A stretch of DNA of 64,000 nucleotides from JAOPZW01 sp963788935 (lineage in GTDB: Bacteria > Actinomycetota > Thermoleophilia > Solirubrobacterales > Solirubrobacteraceae), in NCBI GenBank assembly GCA_963788935.1, contig CAWBIM010000006.1, positions 682,001 through 746,000 of the forward strand, written 5' to 3'. The notes below the pieces were generated by a model that had not been told where the DNA came from, searched no databases, and worked only from the letters and a program-made list of their open reading frames with translations. Shown one piece after another: positions 1 to 8,802 of the stretch. Both the position numbers and the translations under genes were made by a program. How positions within the stretch are numbered: the stretch's first letter is position 1; the number at the start of each line of letters is the position of its first letter.

Positions 1-806
1 GCACGGGTGTACGGATGCGCGGCGGCTGCGAACACCTCGCGGCTGGGGCCCTCCTCGACGATCCGCCCGGCGTACATGACGGCGAGGCGGCGACAGACCG
101 CGGCGAGCGTCGACAGGTCGTGCGTGATGAACAGGACGCCGAGGCCGAACGTCGTCTGCAGGTCGCGCAGCAGCCGCAGGACCTGGGCCTGCACCATCAC
201 GTCGAGCGCCGTCGTCGGCTCGTCGGCGACGAGGAGCTGGGGGTCGCACGCGAGCGAGAGCGCGATCAGGACGCGCTGGCGCTGGCCGCCCGAGAGCTGG
301 TGCGGGTAGTCCGCCGCGCGCCGCGCGGGCAGCCCGACGAGCTCGAGCAACTCCCCGACGCGGTCGGGCACGCGGCGCCGCCCGCCGCCGGAGGAGTGCA
401 GCTCGATCGCCTCGCCGATCTGGCGACCGACCCGCTGCACCGGGTTGAGCGAGTGCAGCGCGCCCTGGAACACGATCGCCATGTCCGTCCACCGCACCGC
501 GCGCAGCCGCCCGGGCTTCATCGCGAGGACGTCCTCGCCGCCGAGGAGCACCTCGCCCGTGACCTCGGTTCCGCGCGGCAGCAGCCGCATGATCGCCCCG
601 GCGAGCGAGGACTTCCCGCAGCCCGACTCGCCCGCGAGCCCGAGCGTCTCGCCCGCGGCGAGGTCGAAGCTCACGCCGCGCACGGCCGGCACGGGGCCGC
701 TGCCGGTGCGGTAGTCGACGTGCAGGTCGCGGACCTGCAGCAGGGGGACGCCGGCCGCGGCCTCGCCGGTGCGCTCGTCGGCCGCCGCCCGCGGCGCGAC
801 GCTCAC
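1..806 (-). CDS. Dipeptide/oligopeptide ABC transporter ATPase, 3' end off window
   Basis: This is a cytoplasmic ATPase that powers peptide import through the two permeases encoded just upstream. Translation from the GTG at 806 gives a Walker A loop (GESGCGKS), the signature LSGGQRQR and Walker B with D-loop (LLVADEPTTALD), then a switch histidine (ITHDLS). This is the DppD/OppD pattern. The start overlaps the permease stop as GTGA (803-806), which implies translational coupling. About 268 codons are visible. The C-terminal part, including the usual oligopeptide-ABC extension, lies beyond the left edge. Peptide is the likely substrate class; nickel or another solute cannot be excluded. Confidence 0.93.
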   Translation of the reverse strand, partial: MSVAPRAAADERTGEAAAGVPLLQVRDLHVDYRTGSGPVPAVRGVSFDLAAGETLGLAGESGCGKSSLAGAIMRLLPRGTEVTGEVLLGGEDVLAMKPGRLRAVRWTDMAIVFQGALHSLNPVQRVGRQIGEAIELHSSGGGRRRVPDRVGELLELVGLPARRAADYPHQLSGGQRQRVLIALSLACDPQLLVADEPTTALDVMVQAQVLRLLRDLQTTFGLGVLFITHDLSTLAAVCRRLAVMYAGRIVEEGPSREVFAAAAHPYTR

Positions 807-1717
807 GAGCGCTGCTCCCGCAGGCGCGGGTCGAGGATCTCCTCGAGCGCGTGGCCGCAGAGGACGAACGCGAGCACGACGAGCATCACACCGAGGCCGG
901 GCGGGATGAAGTACCACCACGCGTGCTGGCTCAGCGCCCCGTTGGCGAAGCCGTCCTCGAGCATCTTGCCCCACGACGGCCGCGACGGGTCGCCGAGGCC
1001 GAGGAACGACAACGTCGTCTCCGACAGGATCGCGATCGGCACGGTGAGCGTCGTGTTGGCCAGGATCAGCGGCGCGATGTTCGGCATCACGTGGCGCCCC
1101 ATGAGGTGGCGGTTCGAGGCGCCGAGCGCGCGGCTGCGGTCGACGTACAGCCGCTCCTTGACGCTCAGCACCTGCGCGCGCACGACGCGCGCCGTCGCCG
1201 GCCACGAGGTGATCCCGATGACGAGGATGATGTTCTCGACCGACGGCCCGAGCACCGCGGCCAGCGCCAGCGCGAGCGGCAGGAACGGGATCACGAGAAA
1301 CCACTCGGTCAGGCGCATGAGCAGGCCGCCGACGCGTCCGCCGAAGAACCCGGCGACGATGCCGACGGACGTGCCGATCACCATCGCGAGCACGGTCGCG
1401 GTGAGGCCGATGAGCAGGCTGATCCGCGAGCCCCAGACGAACTGCGTCCATACGCTGCGCCCGAGGTGGTCGGTGCCGAGGGGCGCGAACTCGGCCGGGC
1501 TCGCCCACACCGGGTTGGCGGTCGAGTTCACGGCGGCGAGGCCGGCACGGTCGGCGAGCAGCGGCGCGGCCAGCGCCATCAGCGTGATCAGGACGAGGAC
1601 GACGAGCCCGATCATGCCCGCGCGGTTGCGCCGGTACTGGCGCCAGGCCGTGGCCGCCGAGCGCCGCCGCCGCTGCCACGCGATGCGGCGCGCGGAGGGG
1701 AGGGCGACGCTCGTCAC
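803..1717 (-). CDS. ABC transporter permease, DppC/OppC family
   Basis: This is an inner-membrane permease of the peptide importer, 304 aa, the normal family length. An Arg-rich cytoplasmic N-terminus is followed by a first membrane helix (GLVVLVLITLMALAAPLL), an extracytoplasmic loop containing the family hallmark GTDHLGRS, and a binding-protein-dependent transport domain. The EAA-type loop for ATPase contact is visible as RALGASNRHLMGRHVMPN. The GTG start at 1717 overlaps the stop of the upstream permease (GTGA, 1714-1717), and its own stop overlaps the ATPase start. It pairs with the OppB-like protein encoded at 1714-2682. Confidence 0.94.
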   Translation of the reverse strand: MTSVALPSARRIAWQRRRRSAATAWRQYRRNRAGMIGLVVLVLITLMALAAPLLADRAGLAAVNSTANPVWASPAEFAPLGTDHLGRSVWTQFVWGSRISLLIGLTATVLAMVIGTSVGIVAGFFGGRVGGLLMRLTEWFLVIPFLPLALALAAVLGPSVENIILVIGITSWPATARVVRAQVLSVKERLYVDRSRALGASNRHLMGRHVMPNIAPLILANTTLTVPIAILSETTLSFLGLGDPSRPSWGKMLEDGFANGALSQHAWWYFIPPGLGVMLVVLAFVLCGHALEEILDPRLREQRS

Positions 1718-2682
1718 GTCGTCCGCACCCGCGGGTCGAGGTAGGCGTAGAGCAGGTCGGCGATGAAGTTGAAGACGATCACCGCGGCGCTGAACACGAG
1801 GAACAGCCCCTGGAGCATCGGCAGGTCGGGCCCGTTCAGCGCGTCGTAGGTCGCCAGGCCGAGCCCGGGCCAGGAGAAGATCGTCTCGACCGCGATCGCC
1901 CCGGACAGGACGAACCCGAAGTTGATCGCGATGAGCGTGACGACCGGCAGCAGCGCATTGGGCACCGCGTGCCGGTTGCGGACCATGACCTCGCGCATCC
2001 CCTTCGCCCGGGCGAGCACGAGGTAGTCCTCGCGCATCGTGTCCAGCAGCGACGAGCGCATCACGAGCGCGTACTCGCCGAGGTAGGCGACGGTGAGCGT
2101 CAGGCACGGGAGGAACAGGTGCTTGGCCTGGTCGGCGAGGTGCGCGACCCCGGTCGCGTTCGACGACGCGTCCTCGATCCCGCCGACCGGGAACCACCCG
2201 AGCGTCACCGCGAAGAACGACAGCAGCAGCATGCCGAGCCAGAAGTCGGGCATCGAGTACGTCGCCATCGTGAACGTGGTCGCGGCGTAGTCCGCCTTCG
2301 TTCTTCGCCGCCATGCCGCGACGATCCCGATCGCCACGCCCCCGATCGTCGACAGCAGCGTCGAGAGGCCGACGAGCGCGATCGTCGCGCCCGCCTTGTC
2401 GGCGATCTCCTTCGCCACCGGCTGGTTCGTCGCGTACGAGCGGCCGAGGTTGATCTGCGCCGTCTGCTGCAGGTAGCGGACGAACTGCTGGCCCGTCGAG
2501 CCGTCGAGGCCGAACTGCTTCGTCAGCGCGTCGCGCTGGGAGACCGTGAGGTTGCGTCCCCGGAAGAGGCTCGCCACCGGATCGCCCTCGACCACGCGGA
2601 AGAGGAAGAAGTTGAAGCAGATGACGAACAGCAGGGTCGCCAGCGACCCCAGCACCTTGCCGGTGACGAACCGCGCGGTCAC
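1714..2682 (-). CDS. ABC transporter permease, DppB/OppB family
   Basis: This is the second membrane subunit of the peptide importer, 322 aa. An N-terminal helix (LGSLATLLFVICFNFFLFR) precedes the conserved periplasmic segment (LTKQFGLDGSTGQQFVRYL) and five further helices. The coupling loop reads VLARAKGMREVMVRNRHAVPN. The C-terminus (ADLLYAYLDPRVR) is the classic DppB ending. A GTG start at 2682 lies 7 bases after the binding-protein stop, so the order is binding protein, permease B, permease C, ATPase, a standard peptide-transporter operon read leftwards. Confidence 0.94.
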   Translation of the reverse strand: MTARFVTGKVLGSLATLLFVICFNFFLFRVVEGDPVASLFRGRNLTVSQRDALTKQFGLDGSTGQQFVRYLQQTAQINLGRSYATNQPVAKEIADKAGATIALVGLSTLLSTIGGVAIGIVAAWRRRTKADYAATTFTMATYSMPDFWLGMLLLSFFAVTLGWFPVGGIEDASSNATGVAHLADQAKHLFLPCLTLTVAYLGEYALVMRSSLLDTMREDYLVLARAKGMREVMVRNRHAVPNALLPVVTLIAINFGFVLSGAIAVETIFSWPGLGLATYDALNGPDLPMLQGLFLVFSAAVIVFNFIADLLYAYLDPRVRTT

Positions 2683-2689
2683 GCCCGGG

Positions 2690-4477
2690 TCATTCGCGCT
2701 CGTCTGCGCTGCGCCGGCGCGAGATCAACAGCCCGGCGCCGCCGAGCACGACGACCGCCGCGACGACGATCGCGATGATCGCCCCCGAGCCGCCGCCACC
2801 GCCGCCGGACCCCGAGGACGCCGCGACCGGCCGGAGGTTCGCGTACGTCTGTGACGAGTTGTTGAAGAGCACCGGCCCGGTCTCCGCCGGCTGGCGGATC
2901 CAGCCCGTGTACTTGTCGGTGCGGTAGGCCTGCAGGTCGGCCCCGTAGTCGAGCGGGACATAGGTCGCCGACTCGTAGAAGCGCGTGAGCATCTGCTGCA
3001 CGATCGCCCTGCGCTTCGCCGGATCGAGCTCGGTGTTCTGCTGCTTGTACATCGCGCTGTACGTCTTGTCGCACCAGCTCGCGTCGTTGTAGTAGTTCGT
3101 CGGGTTCTTCGGGTCCTGGCTGACGTTGTCGCAGGTGAAGTACGACATCATCGGGTCGGGGTCGACGAACGGGGTCCAGCCCCACACGAAGAGGTCGTAG
3201 TCACCCTTGCCGATGACCTCGGTGAGCTGGCTGTCGCTGTAGGTCTTCTGCGTCGTCGCGATCCCGATGTCCTTCAGCCACCCGGTGACGAACTCGGCGA
3301 CCGGCTGGGCGATCTCCGACTCGGAGCGCACCGCGTAGCGCAGACGCAGCGGCTTGCCCCCGCCGGGCATCTCGCGGATGCCGTCGCCGTTCGTGTCCTT
3401 GTAGCCGGCCTGGTCGAGGATCCGCTTGGCCTCGGCGAGGTTGAAGTCGAAGCGCTGGGCGGCGGTCAGCTTCGGCATCCACGCCGGGTTCGCGGACGGG
3501 CTGATGGTGTCGGCGGGCGTCGCCAGGCCGCGCAGCACGCGGTCGACGATCGTCTTCTTGTCGATCGCGTGGGCGATCGCCACGCGCACGCGCCGGTCGA
3601 GCAGCGCCGGATGCGGCTTCTTGAGGCCCGCGCCGCCGTTCATCCCGAGCTCGTCGAAGCCGCCCTGCTGACCCTCGATCGTCGCGATCCCGTCCTCCTT
3701 GCGCAGCTGGAGGAAGGCGTTGCTCGGCACGAGGTGCACGGCGTCGAGCTGGCCCTTGCGCAGCGCGGCGACCATCGCGTCGCCGTTGTTGAACTTGCGG
3801 AACACGACGCGGTCGATCCGCGGCTTGCCCTTCCAGTAGTTCGGGTTGGCCTTCAGGGTCCAGAACTGGCCCTTCGCCACGCGGTCGAGCACGTACGGGC
3901 CCGAGCCGACGCTCGACTGGCCGTCGAACTTGCCGAGCGCGTCCTTGTCGTACTTCGACCAGACGTGCTTGGGCAGGATGTACACGTCCATCACCGGCAG
4001 CTTCGGGTCGGCGACCGACGACTTCAGCACGACCGTCTGCGGGTCCGGTGTCGTCGCCGTGACGTTCGCGACGGTCTGCGAGTAGTTGAGCCACTCCTCC
4101 CTGCGCGCCCGGTTGATCGTGTAGGCGACATCCTCGGAGGTGAGCGGCTGCCCGTCGGACCACTTGAGGTTCGGGCGCAGCTTGTACGTCCAGGTCTTCT
4201 TGTCCGCCGAGGAGGTCCACGACTGCGCGAGGCCGGGGATCGGTGCGAAGTCCTTCGACGACTTGTCGGTGAGCGTCGCGTACTGGAGGTTCCAGAACTC
4301 GTACGCCGCGACGGTCACGCCGACCGTCGGGTTGGCGCTGTCGAGATCCTGCTGGAGCCCGACGCTGAGGGTGAGCGGCTTGGCGCCCTCCTGGCCCGAC
4401 GCGGTCGTCACCGCGATGGTGACGATGGCCGCCGTGCTCGCCAGCACGCCGGCCAGGACCCTTCCTCTACCTCTCAC
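2690..4477 (-). CDS. Peptide ABC transporter substrate-binding protein (SBP family 5) with C-terminal membrane anchor
   Basis: This protein captures peptides outside the membrane for the adjacent transporter. The GTG at 4477 is preferred because AGGGGA sits 8 bases upstream; it gives 595 aa. An Arg-rich signal sequence with a hydrophobic stretch (VLASTAAIVTIAVTTASG) lacks a lipobox cysteine. The SBP_bac_5 fold follows, with typical elements such as LAQSWTSSADKKTWTYKLR and a WKGKPRIDRVVFRKF strand. The last 45 residues are a Gly/Ser linker, one hydrophobic helix (AIIAIVVAAVVVLGGAGLL) and a basic tail. Anchoring is therefore by a C-terminal helix instead of a lipid. It begins the importer operon. 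Confidence 0.92.
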   Translation of the reverse strand: MRGRGRVLAGVLASTAAIVTIAVTTASGQEGAKPLTLSVGLQQDLDSANPTVGVTVAAYEFWNLQYATLTDKSSKDFAPIPGLAQSWTSSADKKTWTYKLRPNLKWSDGQPLTSEDVAYTINRARREEWLNYSQTVANVTATTPDPQTVVLKSSVADPKLPVMDVYILPKHVWSKYDKDALGKFDGQSSVGSGPYVLDRVAKGQFWTLKANPNYWKGKPRIDRVVFRKFNNGDAMVAALRKGQLDAVHLVPSNAFLQLRKEDGIATIEGQQGGFDELGMNGGAGLKKPHPALLDRRVRVAIAHAIDKKTIVDRVLRGLATPADTISPSANPAWMPKLTAAQRFDFNLAEAKRILDQAGYKDTNGDGIREMPGGGKPLRLRYAVRSESEIAQPVAEFVTGWLKDIGIATTQKTYSDSQLTEVIGKGDYDLFVWGWTPFVDPDPMMSYFTCDNVSQDPKNPTNYYNDASWCDKTYSAMYKQQNTELDPAKRRAIVQQMLTRFYESATYVPLDYGADLQAYRTDKYTGWIRQPAETGPVLFNNSSQTYANLRPVAASSGSGGGGGGSGAIIAIVVAAVVVLGGAGLLISRRRSADERE

Positions 4478-4504
4478 GCCGTGCACTCCCCTCGCTTCGG
4501 AATG

Positions 4505-4526
4505 CGGGCGATTATCTCCACGCCCG
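4505..4526 (-). terminator. Small hairpin between S9 peptidase stop and importer operon
   Basis: A perfect 6-bp inverted repeat (CGGGCG and CGCCCG) with an AT-rich 10-base loop lies in the only gap between the S9 peptidase stop and the binding-protein start. It could end S9 transcription. There is no U-tract, so this is a weak call, and a leader structure of the importer mRNA is equally possible. Confidence 0.3.
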
Positions 4527-4572
4527 TGGGTGAGTGCTAGTCCAATTCGTTCAAAGCGGTGCGGTCCTCGTA

Positions 4573-6500
4573 CTACATGAGGTACCAGTCCAGAAACCGC
4601 TCGACGCGCCGGTTGAAATCGAGGTTCGGGCCCGCGCGCAGGAAGCCGTGGGCCTCGGTCGGATAGGTCACGTACTCGAACGTCTTGCCCAGCCGGCGCA
4701 GCTCGGCGACGTGCTCCTCGGACTGCGCGGGGCTCACGCGATCGTCGCGCTCGCCGTGCGCGATGAGGATCGGGGCCTGGACGTTCGCGAGCCGGTGGAC
4801 GGCCGAGCCGGCGCGGTACGCCGCCCGCGCCGCCGACGGCGGGCCCATCATCCGCTCGAGGTCCTGGACGCCGAGGCGGTCGCCCTGCGCCCACGACGTG
4901 ACGATGTCGACGTCGCCGTACATCGCCACGGCGCAGCGGTAGCGGTGCTCGGGATCGTCGGTGACGGCCATGGTCGCCATGTACGAGCCGTAGCTCCCGC
5001 CGAGGATCGCGAGCCGGTCCCCGTCGACCCAGTCGAGGCTGCGCAGGTAGTCCGCGGCGGCGAGGCAGTCCTTCGTGTCGTCGACGCCCCACGTCCCGTG
5101 GTTGAGGCGCTCGAAGTCGCGCCCGTAGCCCGTCGACCCGCGGAAGTTCACCGCGAGCCACGCGTAGCCCTTCGCGATGAAGTACTGCGCCTTGGGGTCG
5201 TGGTCGTCGATGTAGGCGTCGGTCGGGCCGCCGTGCGGATAGACGACCGCCGGGACCGGGTCCTCCGCCGAGGCGTTCGGCGGGCGGAACAGGAAGCCGG
5301 GGATCTCGAGGCCGTCGAAGGAGCGGAACGTCACGTCCTCGGGCGCGACGTGTGGCGCGCGCTTGAGGGCGAGCGGGGCGGGGGCGTAGATCGTGCGGAC
5401 GTCGCCGGTCGCGTGGTCCCCGGCGCTCCGCCGGCGTCCCCGGCGCCTGCGGCGGGCACGCCGACGCGGCGCAGCTCCGGCGGCGTCGCGTGGTCCTCGT
5501 AGCCCGCGACGAGGTCCCCCGCCGCGGTCCACGCCGGCTGGTGCCACGTCCCTCCCGGCGCGAGCCGCTCGACCGCGCCGGACGCGGCGTCGACGAGCAC
5601 GAGGTCGAAGCGGTTGCCCCGCCCCCGGACCGCGGCGATGCGGCCGCCGTCGGGGTGCCACGCGAGCTCGGCGAAGTCCGCCTCGTCGTGGGTGAGTTGG
5701 CGGTCGCCGGTGCCGTCGGCGCCCACGAGGTGGACCTCGCGGCGGCCGGATCGTTCGGAGATGTAGGCGATCGTCCCGCCGTCGGGCGACCAGGCGGGGC
5801 CGAAGTCGGCCATCCCGGGCGTGCCGGTGAGCGCGCGCACGCGCCCGGTGACGACCTCGACCACGCGGATCTCCGCGCGCTTCAGGTCGCCGCGCGGGAC
5901 GAAGACGTAGGCGACCTCGGCGCCGTCCGGAGAGACGGCCGGATCCTCCTCGTCGCCGAGCGCGTCGAGCGTGTCGTGGACCGTGACGAGTCGGCGGGGG
6001 AACGGGTCCGCGACGTTGGCGACGGTCAGGCGCGTCGTGCCCGTGGCCTCGATCTCGTGCTCGACCGACAGCAGGAGGCGGTCGTCGTCGAGCCAGACGG
6101 GACCATCGGCCTCGACGAGGCGACGCGGCGGGCCGCCCGCGGTGGGGACGAGCCAGACGTGGCCGTCGTCGCCGTAGGCGATCTGGTCGCCGGCGGGCGA
6201 GATGCGCGGCTGGGTGTCCTCCCAGTACGGCGCCGCGGGGCGGCCGGTCGTCAGCCGCTCGGGGTGCGCGCCCGCCGCGGTGAGGTCGAGCACGTGCAGG
6301 TCGGAGGTGTCGTGGTCCTCGATGAAGACGGCGGTCCGGCGGTCGGGACTGACCGCGAGCGAGCGCGGGCGCGTCGCGTGAGCGACCGTCTCCAGGCGCC
6401 AGCCCGGCGGCGGCGCGACGTCCTTGCGCCGCGGCACCGGGATGCCGCCGCGCTCGTCCTTGCCGATCCAGATGCGCTCGAGCGGGTCGGCGTCAGGCAC
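4573..6500 (-). pseudogene. S9 family prolyl oligopeptidase-type peptidase, apparent frameshift
   Basis: This is a serine peptidase with a propeller domain and an alpha/beta-hydrolase domain, expected to cut short peptides in the cytoplasm. The N-terminal part (GTG at 6500) has repeated propeller blades such as DPAVSPDGAEVAYV and GPAWSPDGGTIAYIS. The C-terminal part is in another frame and has the catalytic set: Ser in GGSYGS, Asp in GERDDRVS and His in TEAHGF. The frames join if one G is missing from the run at 5418-5421. The repaired product is 642 aa, normal for S9 enzymes. Its start overlaps the end of the amidohydrolase gene by 8 bases. I favour a sequencing indel over true decay because both halves keep all key residues. 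Confidence 0.85.
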
Positions 6501-7575
6501 GCGTCGCTCCCTCCTCCACCCCGGCGAGGGTCTCTCGCACCAGGGCGCCGATCGTTGTCAGGTCGTAGCCGCCCTCCTGGACGAGAACGGTCGGCAGCCG
6601 CAGCGCACCGAGCGCGCGGCCGGCGGCACGGTATCCGTTCGGCGTCACGCGCAGCGGGCTCTCGGGGTCGCCGGCCGCGGCGTCGACCCCGAGCGCGACG
6701 ACGAGGCCCACGACCCCGTGCTCGACCGTCGCGTATCGCGCGAGCGCGTCGACCGCCTCGAGCCACGGTCCGTCGCCGGCGCCCGGCGCGAGCGGGAGGT
6801 TGCGGTTCGCCCCCTCGCCGTCGCGAGTCCCGGTCTCGGTCGCGAACCCGAGGAAGTGGGGGAACCATCCCGCGCCCGGGTCGACGTGGACGGAGCACGT
6901 CACGACGTCGGCGCGGTCGTAGAAGATCGTCTGCGTGCCGTTGCCGTGGTGGGCGTCGATGTCGATCACCGCGACCCGCCCGTCGACGCGCCGCGCGAGC
7001 GCCGCGGCCGCGGCGGCGGCGTTGTTGAGGTAGCAGGAGCCGCCGTGGGCGGTACGCGTGACGTGGTGGCCGGGCGGGCGGCAGCACGCGTAGGCGGCCG
7101 GCGCGCCGGCCGCGACGAGGTCGACCGCCGTGAGCGCGGCGTCGACGGCGCCGCGCGCCGCCTCCCAGGTCCCGGGCCCGACGAGCGTCATCGTGTCGTA
7201 GGCGAAGTAGCCCGGCCGCGCCCAGGTGGCGACCGGGACGGCGGGCGTCAGGTGCTCCGTGAGCCCGGGGTGGGCGAAGACGTACGGGACGACGCGGTCC
7301 TGGCCGGGGTCCTCGGGGAGCTTCGCCGCGGTCCACGCGTCCCAGGCGCCGCGCAGGTAGTCGACGAGCCCCGGGTCGTGGACGGCGAGCACGTCCTCGT
7401 CGGGGTGCGGCTCGGCGGCGACGACCTCCGCGCCCGCCGCGGTCAGCGCGTCCCGGATCGCGTCGGCCCGGGCCGGGACCTCGGTGCCGGGGGTCCGGAT
7501 CCCGACCCAGACCTCGCCGCCCGGCTCGTGGAGACGGTGCCGGTCGCTCCAGACGATCGGCAGGGCGAGCCGCAT
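6493..7575 (-). CDS. Histone-deacetylase-fold zinc amidohydrolase (acetylpolyamine amidohydrolase-like)
   Basis: This is a zinc hydrolase of the HDAC superfamily, 360 aa. In bacteria these remove acetyl groups from small amines or lysine side chains. The sequence shows the paired active-site histidines (RPPGHHVTRTAHGGSCYLNN), the zinc ligands (DIDAHHGNGTQ), a late Asp ligand (ALGVDAAAGDP) and the terminal catalytic Tyr (QEGGYD). The ATG at 7575 was chosen as the first start preceding the conserved N-terminus. It lies upstream of, and overlaps, the S9 peptidase, so the two are probably co-expressed. The substrate cannot be told from sequence; acetylated peptides or polyamines fit the neighbourhood. 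Confidence 0.9.
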   Translation of the reverse strand: MRLALPIVWSDRHRLHEPGGEVWVGIRTPGTEVPARADAIRDALTAAGAEVVAAEPHPDEDVLAVHDPGLVDYLRGAWDAWTAAKLPEDPGQDRVVPYVFAHPGLTEHLTPAVPVATWARPGYFAYDTMTLVGPGTWEAARGAVDAALTAVDLVAAGAPAAYACCRPPGHHVTRTAHGGSCYLNNAAAAAAALARRVDGRVAVIDIDAHHGNGTQTIFYDRADVVTCSVHVDPGAGWFPHFLGFATETGTRDGEGANRNLPLAPGAGDGPWLEAVDALARYATVEHGVVGLVVALGVDAAAGDPESPLRVTPNGYRAAGRALGALRLPTVLVQEGGYDLTTIGALVRETLAGVEEGATRA

Positions 7576-7702
7576 GCGGGGCGAGCCTATCCGCGGGCGG
7601 TGGCTTCGCGGGGTCGCCGGGTCCAGGGCGGTGGGATCGGCGCCGGCGGGCTGCCCGGCGCCGAGGCCCGGCCGCGCGGGCGATGTTCTAGGGTCGGGCG
7701 CC

Positions 7703-8794
7703 GTGACGGACGCGAGCACCGCCGGCCCGAGCCTCCGCGACCACGGCCTGCGCATCGGAACCCTCCCGACCGGCCCCGCGAACGCGATCACCGACGTCGG
7801 CGACGTGCGCGTCGGGCATGTGACCGTCGTCCGCGACGAGGAGCCCCCGCCCGCCGGGCGCGGCATCGCGCGGACCGGCGTCACGGCGATCGTCCCACGC
7901 GCCCCCGAGACCCTGCTCGCCCGCCCGGTCCCCGCCGGTGCCGCGGTGCTCAACGGCGCCGGGGAGATGACGAGCTTCCTGCAGGTCTCCGAGTGGGGCG
8001 TGATCGAGACCCCCGTGTACCTCACCGCGACGATGGCCGTCGGGCGCGTGTACGACGGCGCGATCAGCGCCGCGGCGGCCGCCGACGCCGACGTCGGCCC
8101 GAACAACGTCGTGATCCCGGCCGTGGCCGAGTGCGACGACAGCTGGCTGTGCGACGCTGTCCCGGTCCAGGTCGAGGCGGCGGACGCGGGCCGCGCCCTC
8201 GCCGCCGCCACGGGCGGGCCGGTCGCGCAGGGGGCGGTCGGGTCGGGGACCGGGATGATCTGCTTCGGCTGGAAGGGCGGCATCGGGACGTCGAGCCGGG
8301 TCGTCGCGGAGCTCGGCGCCTCGGTCGGCGTGCTCGTGATGGCGAACTTCGGCTCGGCGCCCGACCTGCGCGTCGGCGGCGTGCCGGTCGGGCAGGCGCT
8401 CGGGCACGGCGGCGAGGTCCCCGAGCCGGGCGGCGAGCCCCCCGAGCCCGGCGGCAGCTGCATCGCGGTCGTGGCGACCGACGCGCCGCTGAACACGGCA
8501 CAGCTCCAGCGGGTCGCGCGCCGCGCCGGCCTCGGCCTCGCGCGGACCGGGTCGGTCGCCCACCACGGCAGCGGCGAGATCTTCCTCGCCCTCGCCGTCG
8601 GCGAGCAGGGCGCGCTGCCCGACGACGAGCTCGACGCGATCTTCTCCGCCACCGTCGACGCCGCCGAGGAGGCCGTCCTCAACGCCCTCTGGTTCGCCGA
8701 GGACACCACCGGTCGCGCGGGGCGCGTGGTCCGGGCGCTGCCCCACGACGCGGTGCTCGAGTTGCTCTCCACGCACCGTCGGCTCGACCGCTGA
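7703..8794 (+). CDS. P1 family (DmpA-type) aminopeptidase/esterase
   Basis: This is an N-terminal-nucleophile hydrolase that self-cleaves into two subunits and releases N-terminal residues, including D- and beta-amino acids in known members. The GTG at 7703 gives 363 aa, the usual size. The family N-terminus (GPANAITDVGDVRVGHVTV) is clear. The autoprocessing region GWKGGIGTSSR should supply the new N-terminal Ser or Thr. The C-terminal half keeps APLNTAQLQRVARRAGLGL. A proline/glycine insert with repeated PEPGG (about residues 240-255) is unusual. It is divergent from the amidohydrolase across a 127-bp gap. Confidence 0.9.
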   Translation: MTDASTAGPSLRDHGLRIGTLPTGPANAITDVGDVRVGHVTVVRDEEPPPAGRGIARTGVTAIVPRAPETLLARPVPAGAAVLNGAGEMTSFLQVSEWGVIETPVYLTATMAVGRVYDGAISAAAAADADVGPNNVVIPAVAECDDSWLCDAVPVQVEAADAGRALAAATGGPVAQGAVGSGTGMICFGWKGGIGTSSRVVAELGASVGVLVMANFGSAPDLRVGGVPVGQALGHGGEVPEPGGEPPEPGGSCIAVVATDAPLNTAQLQRVARRAGLGLARTGSVAHHGSGEIFLALAVGEQGALPDDELDAIFSATVDAAEEAVLNALWFAEDTTGRAGRVVRALPHDAVLELLSTHRRLDR

Positions 8795-8802
8795 GCGCGG
8801 GT

